The notes beneath the pieces are model-generated. The model worked only from the letters and a program-made list of their open reading frames with translations. It was not told the DNA's origin and searched no databases. The position numbers and the translations under genes are program-made. A stretch of 13,625 bases of DNA, from contig CAZAMT010000093.1 of the NCBI GenBank assembly GCA_964486145.1, positions 1 through 13,625 of the forward strand, in the 5' to 3' direction. Numbering within the stretch: position 1 is the first letter of the stretch; the number at the start of each line of letters is the position of its first letter. Positions 7,206 through 13,625 of the stretch are shown here, piece after piece. This DNA comes from CAZAMT01 sp964486145 (GTDB taxonomy: Bacteria > Bacteroidota > Bacteroidia > Bacteroidales > JAAAOM01).

Positions 7206-8228
7206 ATGGGGTTATTTTCATTTTTAACACAGGAAATTGCGATTGATTTAGGAACTGCTAATACAATCATCATTCACAATGATAAGATTGTTGTGGATGA
7301 ACCTTCCATTGTTGCTGTTGATCAGCATACAGGGGAATTAATTGCCATCGGTAACAGGGCGAGGCAAATGCATGGGAAGACCCATCAAAACATTAAAACG
7401 ATTCGTCCATTGCGCGATGGGGTTATAGCAGATTTTGATGCTGCCGAAAAAATGATCCGTGGAATGATTAAGATGATCAACCCTAAAGCCAAAATGTTTA
7501 ATCCGTCTTTAAAGATGGTTGTTTGTATCCCGTCGGGAAGTACTGAGGTGGAAATCAGAGCTGTACGAGATTCGTCCGAACATGCTGGAGGACGCGATGT
7601 GTACATGATTTACGAACCTATGGCAGCAGCGATTGGTATTGGTATTGACGTTGAAGCGCCCCAGGGAAGCATGGTTGTGGATATTGGAGGTGGAACAACG
7701 GAAATTGCAGTTATCGCTCTCGGTGGTATCGTTTGTAACCAGTCAATCCGAATTGCCGGAGATGGGTTTACAACCGATATACAATCATATATGCGACACC
7801 AGCACAATATCAAAATTGGAGAGCGTACAGCCGAGGATATCAAATTGTCCGTTGGCGCGGCATTGCCCGATATCGAAAATGCCCCTCCGGATTTTAATGT
7901 GAGGGGACCAAATTTGATGACTGCGATGCCAATAGAAATACCGATTTCATACCAGGAAATAGCACATTGCCTTGATAAGTCGTTATCGAAGATTGAAACA
8001 GCCATATTGGCTGTACTGGAACAAACGCCACCTGAATTGTACGCTGACGTTGTAAATCGTGGAATTTACCTGGCAGGTGGAGGTGCGCTGCTGAGGGGGC
8101 TGGATAAAAGGTTGACCGATAAAATCAGTATACCATTTCATGTTGCCGAAGATCCGTTGCACGCGGTTGCCAGAGGTACGGGTATTGCACTGAAAAACAC
8201 GGATAAATTTTCGTTTTTATTAAGATAA
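7206..8228 (+). CDS. mreB: Rod shape-determining protein MreB (bacterial actin)
   Basis: A 340-residue actin-fold ATPase of standard MreB length. Nucleotide-binding landmarks are present: IDLGTANT (phosphate 1, residues 13-20), VVDIGGGTTEIAV (phosphate 2, DIGGGTTE at 159-166), YEPMAAAIG (136-144) between them, and YLAGGGALLRGLD in the adenosine region. The hydrophobic N terminus (MGLFSFL) fits membrane attachment. MreB forms antiparallel double filaments on the inner face of the cytoplasmic membrane and guides the RodA-PBP2 wall synthase around the cell circumference. The gene lies 22 bases after purH and 23 bases before mreC, consistent with one operon. No other start is needed: ATG 7206 gives the expected N terminus. 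Confidence 0.98.
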   Translation: MGLFSFLTQEIAIDLGTANTIIIHNDKIVVDEPSIVAVDQHTGELIAIGNRARQMHGKTHQNIKTIRPLRDGVIADFDAAEKMIRGMIKMINPKAKMFNPSLKMVVCIPSGSTEVEIRAVRDSSEHAGGRDVYMIYEPMAAAIGIGIDVEAPQGSMVVDIGGGTTEIAVIALGGIVCNQSIRIAGDGFTTDIQSYMRHQHNIKIGERTAEDIKLSVGAALPDIENAPPDFNVRGPNLMTAMPIEIPISYQEIAHCLDKSLSKIETAILAVLEQTPPELYADVVNRGIYLAGGGALLRGLDKRLTDKISIPFHVAEDPLHAVARGTGIALKNTDKFSFLLR

Positions 8229-8251
8229 TTCTGTTAAGACCATAAAAAGAA

Positions 8252-9076
8252 ATGAGAAACCTGCTCCGGTTTATACTGAAAAATCATTTCATTGTATTGT
8301 TCATAATCCTGGAGTTTCTGTCTTTAACATTTATTGTAAACAACAATTCTTTTCAACGTTCGGTATTCAATAATACTTTTCGTTCAATTAAAGGAAATGT
8401 TTACTCGGTTTTTGACAACTTCAGGCACTATATGTCACTTCGTGAAGCAAATCATCAGCTTATTCAAGAGAATCTTGAATTACGAAACTTGTTAAGAAAT
8501 GATTATAACACCAGCCTGGTTGAGTTTATCAATATCGATTCATCATATTTCCCCCATTACCGATTTTTTAAGGCTCGTGTAATTAATAACTCAGCCAACA
8601 AACAGCACAATTTTATTACCTTAAACAAGGGTTCCATACACGGTGTGGAGCCGGATATGGGTGTGATATCCGCTAATGGTGTTGTGGGAATCGTTGAAGA
8701 TGTTTCATCCCATTTTTCATCCGTGATATCTCTGTTAAATACAAATTTGAATATCAGTTCTAAAATTAAAAAAAATAATGCATTTGGCCCACTGACGTGG
8801 AATGGAATTAATTACAGAACGGTAATTCTAAAGGAAATTCCCTACCATGTTAAAATAACTCCTGGCGACAGCATTGTTACCAGTGGATTTTCATCTGTTT
8901 TCCCGGAAGGTATTTTCATTGGAATCATTTCTGATTTCAGTGTTAAGGGAGGGAATTTTTATGAAATTGAAGTTGACCTGGCCAATGATTTTAAGAGTTT
9001 ATCAAATGTATATCTTGTACAAAATTTTTTAAAAGAAGAACAAAACATCCTGGAGGAAGTAACAACAAATGATTAA
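8252..9076 (+). CDS. mreC: Rod shape-determining protein MreC
   Basis: A 274-residue bitopic periplasmic protein. A single N-terminal membrane helix (about 11-30) is followed by a probable coiled coil (about 55-85) and the two beta-domains of the MreC family. These are marked by NKGSIHGVEPDMGVIS and NGVVGIVE (roughly 125-149) and SGFSSVFPEGIFIG (roughly 211-224). MreC binds PBP2 through its periplasmic domain and is thought to switch the RodA-PBP2 pair into its active form; it also links to MreD. The last eight bases overlap mreD, suggesting translational coupling. The sequence is more divergent than MreB, as usual for this family, but the motifs and position between mreB and mreD make the call firm. 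Confidence 0.94.
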   Translation: MRNLLRFILKNHFIVLFIILEFLSLTFIVNNNSFQRSVFNNTFRSIKGNVYSVFDNFRHYMSLREANHQLIQENLELRNLLRNDYNTSLVEFINIDSSYFPHYRFFKARVINNSANKQHNFITLNKGSIHGVEPDMGVISANGVVGIVEDVSSHFSSVISLLNTNLNISSKIKKNNAFGPLTWNGINYRTVILKEIPYHVKITPGDSIVTSGFSSVFPEGIFIGIISDFSVKGGNFYEIEVDLANDFKSLSNVYLVQNFLKEEQNILEEVTTND

Positions 9077-9575
9077 AGTTTTACCAAGAAATTTATTACG
9101 CTTTGCTGTTTTGGTTTTGTTTCAGGTTCTTATCTTTAACAATATCCAGATAAGCGGATATCTTAATCCTTACGTTTATGTTTTGTTTGTTTTGCTATTG
9201 CCCTTTGAGACGCCAAATTGGCTGTTACTCGTGATTGCCTTTTTGTTGGGCCTGTCCATTGACTTGTTTTCGCAGACGCCGGGGATACATGCTTTTGCAA
9301 CGGTGTTTATGGCATTTTTCAGACCCTTTGTATTAAATGTTTTATCGCCAAGAGATGGTTATGGCTCCGGTTCATATCCCCGAATATACTACTATGGTTT
9401 CGAATGGTTCTTCAAATACAGCCTGGCACTCATTTTTTTGCATCATTTTGTGTTGTTTTTTGCTGAGGTATTCAGACTAAGCGGATTCTTTCACACGTTA
9501 TTAAGAGTAGCAGCAAGTACTTTATTTTCAACATTAATTGTGGTTATAAGCCAATACCTGGTTTTCAGAAAATAA
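9069..9575 (+). CDS. mreD: Rod shape-determining protein MreD
   Basis: A 168-residue, very hydrophobic membrane protein with about five to six predicted helices (around 10-27, 32-46, 50-67, 72-90, 115-133, 140-165). It carries the MreD-like GLSIDLFSQTPGIHAFATV stretch (61-79: Gly, Asp and the later Gly-x-x-Ala). MreD is a core inner-membrane part of the elongasome with MreC, RodA and PBP2; its precise activity is not established. Its ATG lies inside the end of mreC, and its stop is one base before the mrdA start, so translation of the three genes is probably coupled. Sequence conservation in this family is low, so the assignment rests on length, topology, the short motif and gene order. Confidence 0.9.
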   Translation: MIKVLPRNLLRFAVLVLFQVLIFNNIQISGYLNPYVYVLFVLLLPFETPNWLLLVIAFLLGLSIDLFSQTPGIHAFATVFMAFFRPFVLNVLSPRDGYGSGSYPRIYYYGFEWFFKYSLALIFLHHFVLFFAEVFRLSGFFHTLLRVAASTLFSTLIVVISQYLVFRK

Positions 9576-9576
9576 C

Positions 9577-11406
9577 ATGGAACAATATTCGATTAGAAAA
9601 TATATTATTGGAGGAATTGTAATCCTTATCGGGATGATTTTTATCGTTCGCCTGTTTTTTCTACAGGTAGTTGATAAATCGTACAGGATATCAGCCGAAA
9701 ATAATTCACGCAGGGTTGTTACATTGTTTCCTGCAAGGGGTCTCGTTTACGACAGGAACGGTGAATTAATGGTTTATAATCAGGCTGCATACGATTTAAT
9801 GATTTCACCCTTTCAGCTTCAGAAATTTGATACTCTTGAATTGATTGATATTCTTGACATCAGCAAAGAACAATTAATGAACGGAATTTCCAAAGCATAC
9901 GACCCGCGAACCCGCAGAGACCCTTTTATTAAGCAGCTTTCACCCGAAACTTATGCGGTATTGCAGGAAAAGTTATACAAATTTCCAGGATTTTATGTTC
10001 AACCGCGAACCCTGCGCAAATATGCAAGAAATATTGCCGCCCATGTGCTGGGGTATGTGGGAGAGGTAAATGATAAAGTAATCGAACGGGACAAATACTA
10101 TAGCATGGGCGACTATATAGGAATCAGCGGAATAGAAAAAACCTATGAAACACATCTGCGCGGTGAAAAAGGTAAGGAAGTCTACAATGTTGATGTTCAT
10201 GGCAGGGTTCAGGGACCTTATGAAGAGGGTCGTTACAACGAACCGGCAGTGGTCGGAAAAAACCTGGTTTCGTCTATTGATTCTGATCTTCAGGAATACG
10301 GAGAGAGACTCATGGATAATTTTCGCGGCAGTATTGTTGCCATTGAGCCTTCCACGGGCGAAATTCTTGCACTGGTTTCAGCACCTGACTATTCTCCGGA
10401 TCTTTTGGTAGGAAGAGTACGGACTAAAAATTACATCCGCTTGTTGCAGGATACACTCAAGCCTTTGTTTAACAGGGCATTGATGGCCCAGTATCCTCCA
10501 GGGTCAACATTTAAACTCGTGAATGCCCTTGTTGGCCTTGAAGAAGAACGGGTGGGAATATCGACCAAATATTACTGTGATCTGGGTTATTACTATGGCA
10601 GCGTTCGGGTTGGGTGCCATTCACATCGTACTCCCCTCAATTTACCAGAAGCCATTCAAAATTCATGTAATACCTATTTTTGCAATGTATTTCGCAGACT
10701 AATCGAAGATCCTAAATTTGCAAATTCTGCTGAGGCCCTTGATAATTGGAAGGAACGTGTGATGTCATTCGGATTTGGTCAAAAACTTCAGACTGATTTC
10801 ACCAATGAATTGAGCGGATCGGTTCCGGGTTCATCTCTGTATAATAGCATTTATGGTGAAAACCGGTGGAAATTCATTACTGTAATTTCTCTTGCTATTG
10901 GACAGGGCGAACTGGCTATTACCCCCATACAAATGACAAATATGACGTGTGCCATTGCTAACAAAGGTTATTTTTACCGGCCACATGTTATAAAATCAAT
11001 TGTGGGGAAAGATGAAATTGATCCAAGGTTCATGGAAAAACAGCATACAGCATTTGATACTTCTCATTTTGCAGTTGTGATTGAAGGCATGGAAGCTGCT
11101 GTGAATGGCGGGGCAGGCAGTACTGCAAGAATTGCACGAATACCGGATATTACTGTTTGTGGGAAAACCGGAACGGCCGAAAATCCACATGGTGAAGACC
11201 ATTCGATTTTTGTAGCATTTGCACCCAGGGAGAACCCCAAAATTGCCATCTCGGTATATATTGAGAACGGGGGGTTTGGCTCCACATATGCAGCCCCGGT
11301 TGCCAGCTTAATGATTGAAAAATATCTCACTGACACCATTTCGTATTCCAGGAACTGGATTGAACAACGGATGTTGAACGCAAATATTGATTACAGCAAA
11401 GAATAA
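9577..11406 (+). CDS. mrdA: Peptidoglycan transpeptidase penicillin-binding protein 2 (elongasome class B PBP)
   Basis: A 609-residue class B PBP that cross-links new glycan strands in the periplasm. It has an N-terminal membrane anchor (about 9-32), the conserved pedestal segment FPARGLVYDRNGE (51-63), and a transpeptidase domain with the three catalytic motifs in order. These are STFK at 310-313 (acylated serine S310), SCN at 363-365, and KTG at 530-532 followed by TAENPHG. GQGELAITPIQM also fits the PBP2 subfamily. Cysteines flank the SCN region, as in many PBP2 proteins. The length matches PBP2 of Bacteroidota. The gene sits one base after mreD, and its stop shares an A with the rodA ATG, so the transpeptidase and its partner glycosyltransferase are translationally linked. 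It should be a target of mecillinam-type beta-lactams, by family inference. Confidence 0.96.
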   Translation: MEQYSIRKYIIGGIVILIGMIFIVRLFFLQVVDKSYRISAENNSRRVVTLFPARGLVYDRNGELMVYNQAAYDLMISPFQLQKFDTLELIDILDISKEQLMNGISKAYDPRTRRDPFIKQLSPETYAVLQEKLYKFPGFYVQPRTLRKYARNIAAHVLGYVGEVNDKVIERDKYYSMGDYIGISGIEKTYETHLRGEKGKEVYNVDVHGRVQGPYEEGRYNEPAVVGKNLVSSIDSDLQEYGERLMDNFRGSIVAIEPSTGEILALVSAPDYSPDLLVGRVRTKNYIRLLQDTLKPLFNRALMAQYPPGSTFKLVNALVGLEEERVGISTKYYCDLGYYYGSVRVGCHSHRTPLNLPEAIQNSCNTYFCNVFRRLIEDPKFANSAEALDNWKERVMSFGFGQKLQTDFTNELSGSVPGSSLYNSIYGENRWKFITVISLAIGQGELAITPIQMTNMTCAIANKGYFYRPHVIKSIVGKDEIDPRFMEKQHTAFDTSHFAVVIEGMEAAVNGGAGSTARIARIPDITVCGKTGTAENPHGEDHSIFVAFAPRENPKIAISVYIENGGFGSTYAAPVASLMIEKYLTDTISYSRNWIEQRMLNANIDYSKE

Positions 11407-12830
11407 TGAATAGAAGAGCAAATGTACTTACAACCATTGACTGGCCTGTTATTATCATTTACCTTGTGATGATATTGCTGGGATGGATCAATATTTATGC
11501 AGCCGTTTACAATCCTGAGCATCACAGTATTTTTGATTTTTCTCAACGATACGGGAAACAGTTAATTTGGATCATTGCCGCGATTGGTTTGGCATTTTTT
11601 GTTATGATTATTGATGAACGTTTTTATTCATTTTTTGCATATGTAATTTATGGATTTACCATTTTTCTCCTGTTGGCGGTTTTGGTGATTGGTAAGGAAG
11701 TCAACGGGGCTAAGTCATGGATTGTACTGGGTGGCATTCAGATTCAACCTTCCGAATTCGCCAAAATCGGAACGGCATTGGCACTGGCCAAATTCATGAG
11801 CACGTATAATTTTAGACTACAAAACATAAAATCGTACCTGAAAATTGTTTTGATCATCCTGGCTCCGGCAGCTCTCATTGCTCTTCAGCCTGATATGGGC
11901 TCTTCCATTGTATATTTTGTCTTTATTCTGGTTTTGTACAGGGAGGGACTTTCTCCTGTTATTCCATTAATTGCTGTTTATCTCGGGGCGTTGTTTATCA
12001 TGTCTCTGGTTCTGGAGGTTTTTGTACTTACCCTTGTTATGATTGCGTTTGCAGGTTTGGTGTACTGGATAATGAGTAAAAAGCCTAAACATGTTTTCAA
12101 TGCAGCAGTTATTTTTGGATTGCTTTATGCCGCGGCATTATTTGTTAATAAGAATCTTGACCTGGGGTATTCAAAATATATTTTGTTGCTTGTCTGTTTG
12201 GGTATTTCAGTATTGATTTACCTTATTCTTGCATTTCAGCACAAAATTCAGTATGTCATCTTAATCCTTGTTTTGATGCTCGTCTCAATAGGGTTTACGT
12301 ATTCAGTTGATTATGCTATAAACAATGTTTTGGAGCCCCATCAACAAAAAAGAATTAATATTTTATTGGGCATTGAAGAGGATCCACAGGGTGCAGGGTA
12401 CAATGTTCAGCAATCGAAAATTGCCATTGGCTCCGGGGGATTTAGTGGTAAGGGATTTTTGCAAGGTACCCAGACCAAGTACAAATTTGTTCCCGAACAA
12501 AGCACCGATTTTATCTTTTGCACCGTTGGTGAGGAATGGGGCTTTTTAGGTACCAGTACGGTTATCATTTTATTTATAATACTTCTTGTGAGGCTTGTCA
12601 TTCTTGCCGAACGACAAAAAACAGCATTTAATCGTATTTATGGATATGGTGTGGTTTCCATCCTGTTTTTCCATGTAACCATTAACATTGGAATGACCAT
12701 CGGGTTATTTCCGGTAATTGGTATACCTCTGCCATTTTTTAGTTACGGAGGTAGTTCCTTATGGGCATTTACAATTTTACTGTTTATTTTCCTGCGGCTG
12801 GATGCCGAAAGAATGGAAAGAATGCGATAG
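11406..12830 (+). CDS. rodA: SEDS peptidoglycan glycosyltransferase RodA with enlarged membrane domain
   Basis: RodA polymerises lipid II into glycan strands as the partner of PBP2. SEDS motifs are plain: GAKSWIVLGGIQIQPSEFAK (101-120), QPDMGSS (161-167), the extracytoplasmic EEDPQGAGYNVQQSKIAIGSGG (324-345), FVPEQSTDFIF (361-371), GEEWGFLG (375-382) and the C-terminal PLPFFSYGGSS (441-451). D326 in DPQGAGY is the best candidate for the essential loop aspartate; the upstream LDP seen in many family members is LG here. At 474 residues it is about 100 longer than the roughly 370-residue E. coli protein. The extra length lies between QPDMGSS and the DPQGAGY loop, where about four additional hydrophobic segments occur (near 201-222, 230-247, 257-277, 281-298). 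I believe this enlargement is shared by other Bacteroidota. The start overlaps the mrdA stop by one base. Confidence 0.95.
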   Translation: MNRRANVLTTIDWPVIIIYLVMILLGWINIYAAVYNPEHHSIFDFSQRYGKQLIWIIAAIGLAFFVMIIDERFYSFFAYVIYGFTIFLLLAVLVIGKEVNGAKSWIVLGGIQIQPSEFAKIGTALALAKFMSTYNFRLQNIKSYLKIVLIILAPAALIALQPDMGSSIVYFVFILVLYREGLSPVIPLIAVYLGALFIMSLVLEVFVLTLVMIAFAGLVYWIMSKKPKHVFNAAVIFGLLYAAALFVNKNLDLGYSKYILLLVCLGISVLIYLILAFQHKIQYVILILVLMLVSIGFTYSVDYAINNVLEPHQQKRINILLGIEEDPQGAGYNVQQSKIAIGSGGFSGKGFLQGTQTKYKFVPEQSTDFIFCTVGEEWGFLGTSTVIILFIILLVRLVILAERQKTAFNRIYGYGVVSILFFHVTINIGMTIGLFPVIGIPLPFFSYGGSSLWAFTILLFIFLRLDAERMERMR

Positions 12831-12838
12831 GCGCCAGC

Positions 12839-13465
12839 TTAGGAGGCAACGGGAAATATTTTTTGATTGAAATGGCCGCGCAAATTTACCTCATATGAAC
12901 TTTCAACAAAATCAATTATTTCCGGGAAATAGCTATTGAATTCATCCTCAATTTGTGTGTATTTTGAGACAAGGGTATGCATGGCGCTTTTGGTCTCATT
13001 TGGCAATGATGTTTTTTGTGACATCCCATTTAGCACTCCTTCAATTCCATTCAGTGTGATATATCTGCCCAGCCAGTTATTAGTCACAAAGCTTGGAAAA
13101 AAACTATTCACGGAAGCCGGGAATACATATACAAATCCTGTTAATGTATGGAATAACCGGGAAATAAAGCTTTCAAGACCCATATCGCTGTATTTTTTCC
13201 AGTTGTTCGCTAAAAAGTGGTCGTAAACAATGTCCACAATGATTCCGGCGTATTTTCCGTAACTGCTTTGGAAATGACTTTTTGTTTCGCGCACGATGTC
13301 ATTGGTATCCGTGAAATTATCAATTTGCCTGTGCAGGAGAATGCCTTCTTTAATTTTATCAGGATAGTCATTGAACTTATTGCCTTTCACATAATCTCCA
13401 ATGAAATTCCCAACCAGAATCTCATCTGATGTTCCTGAGAGATATATATGTGCAAGAAAGTTCAT
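12839..13465 (-). CDS. Acyl carrier protein phosphodiesterase (AcpH/DUF479 family)
   Basis: A 208-residue cytoplasmic protein, close to the roughly 193 residues of E. coli AcpH, which removes the 4'-phosphopantetheine arm from holo-ACP in a metal-dependent reaction. It shows the family landmarks: MNFLAHIYLS at the N terminus, GNFIGDYVKG (19-28, D24), LLHRQIDNFTD (43-53) and VDIVYDHFLANNW (77-89, with D78, D82 and H83). The conserved Asp/His residues fit an HD-like metal site. I chose ATG 13465 because MNFLAH is where the family begins; the longer frame from 13498 adds eleven residues with no family similarity. It converges on rodA with eight bases between the stops and no terminator between them. 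Activity on ACP is inferred from family membership. Confidence 0.88.
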   Translation of the reverse strand: MNFLAHIYLSGTSDEILVGNFIGDYVKGNKFNDYPDKIKEGILLHRQIDNFTDTNDIVRETKSHFQSSYGKYAGIIVDIVYDHFLANNWKKYSDMGLESFISRLFHTLTGFVYVFPASVNSFFPSFVTNNWLGRYITLNGIEGVLNGMSQKTSLPNETKSAMHTLVSKYTQIEDEFNSYFPEIIDFVESSYEVNLRGHFNQKIFPVAS

Positions 13466-13625
13466 AATAACGGTATTTTCTTTGTAAAAAGAAATCAAAT
13501 ATCATACCTGAATGTTTTTTTAATCCAAAGAAAAGTAGAAAAAATCGTTAAATGTTCGCTTTTAACCCAGAGATTCGATATCTGTCTTAATAAAAGCAAC
13601 TCAATTTCAAAACAAAAGTTTCAAA
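13466..13625. other. Non-coding right end of the window
   Basis: This 160-base AT-rich stretch lies upstream of the acpH-like gene and should hold its minus-strand promoter, but I find no clean TAnnTTTG box with correct spacing. The nearest minus-strand match is GATATTTG, with one mismatch and a poorly spaced TTTG. A small stem, TTTCTT with AAGAAA (13477-13494), lies in the presumed leader. No gene is recognisable before the window ends. Confidence 0.4.

Noticed and set aside
7610..8005. A 131-codon open frame on the minus strand opposite mreB
   Set aside because: It lies wholly within a well-conserved MreB gene, and its composition reflects antisense reading of those codons. No promoter or family is recognisable.
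13546..13566. GTTAAA/TTTAAC stem with T6 on the minus strand as a terminator for a gene beyond the right end
   Set aside because: The stem has a single G-C pair and the loop is eight bases; it is too weak to call without seeing the neighbouring gene.

Overview
The window looks like a core chromosomal segment of a rod-shaped member of the Bacteroidota, probably in or near Bacteroidales/Marinilabiliales. Four things point there: AT-rich DNA; starts preceded by A/T-rich stretches rather than Shine-Dalgarno sequences; promoter-like TAnnTTTG boxes; and the gene order purH-mreB-mreC-mreD-mrdA-rodA, which I recall as characteristic of this phylum. There are eleven protein genes. I see no tRNA, rRNA, CRISPR array, insertion sequence or phage gene.

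Layout. Bases 40-3016 carry two minus-strand genes: a MalY/PatB-type PLP-dependent C-S lyase/aminotransferase and, downstream of it, a membrane sensor with tandem HAMP-like segments, a GAF domain and a terminal coiled coil but no recognisable output domain. Diverging from malY, on the plus strand, are rsmA (16S rRNA dimethyladenosine transferase) and mgtE (CBS-gated magnesium channel). A 312-base gap (5345-5656) holds an 11-bp inverted repeat, a good Bacteroidota-type promoter and a possible leader stem-loop. Then comes a tight plus-strand cluster, 5657-12830: purH, mreB, mreC, mreD, mrdA (PBP2) and rodA, with junctions ranging from an 8-base overlap to a 23-base gap. A convergent minus-strand gene for an AcpH-type acyl carrier protein phosphodiesterase closes the window, its stop only 8 bases from that of rodA.

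How the genes work together. MreB, MreC, MreD, PBP2 and RodA form the Rod complex (elongasome). RodA polymerises glycan strands from lipid II, PBP2 cross-links them, and MreB/MreC/MreD position and activate the pair. PurH, which makes IMP, is apparently transcribed with them from a promoter just upstream of purH. RsmA acts on the small ribosomal subunit and MgtE supplies Mg2+, so that pair may also be functionally related.

I do not see an undescribed system here; most of the window is housekeeping. The points most worth a second look are the output-less HAMP/GAF sensor, the roughly 100-residue extra membrane block inside RodA, and the structured DNA/RNA between mgtE and purH.
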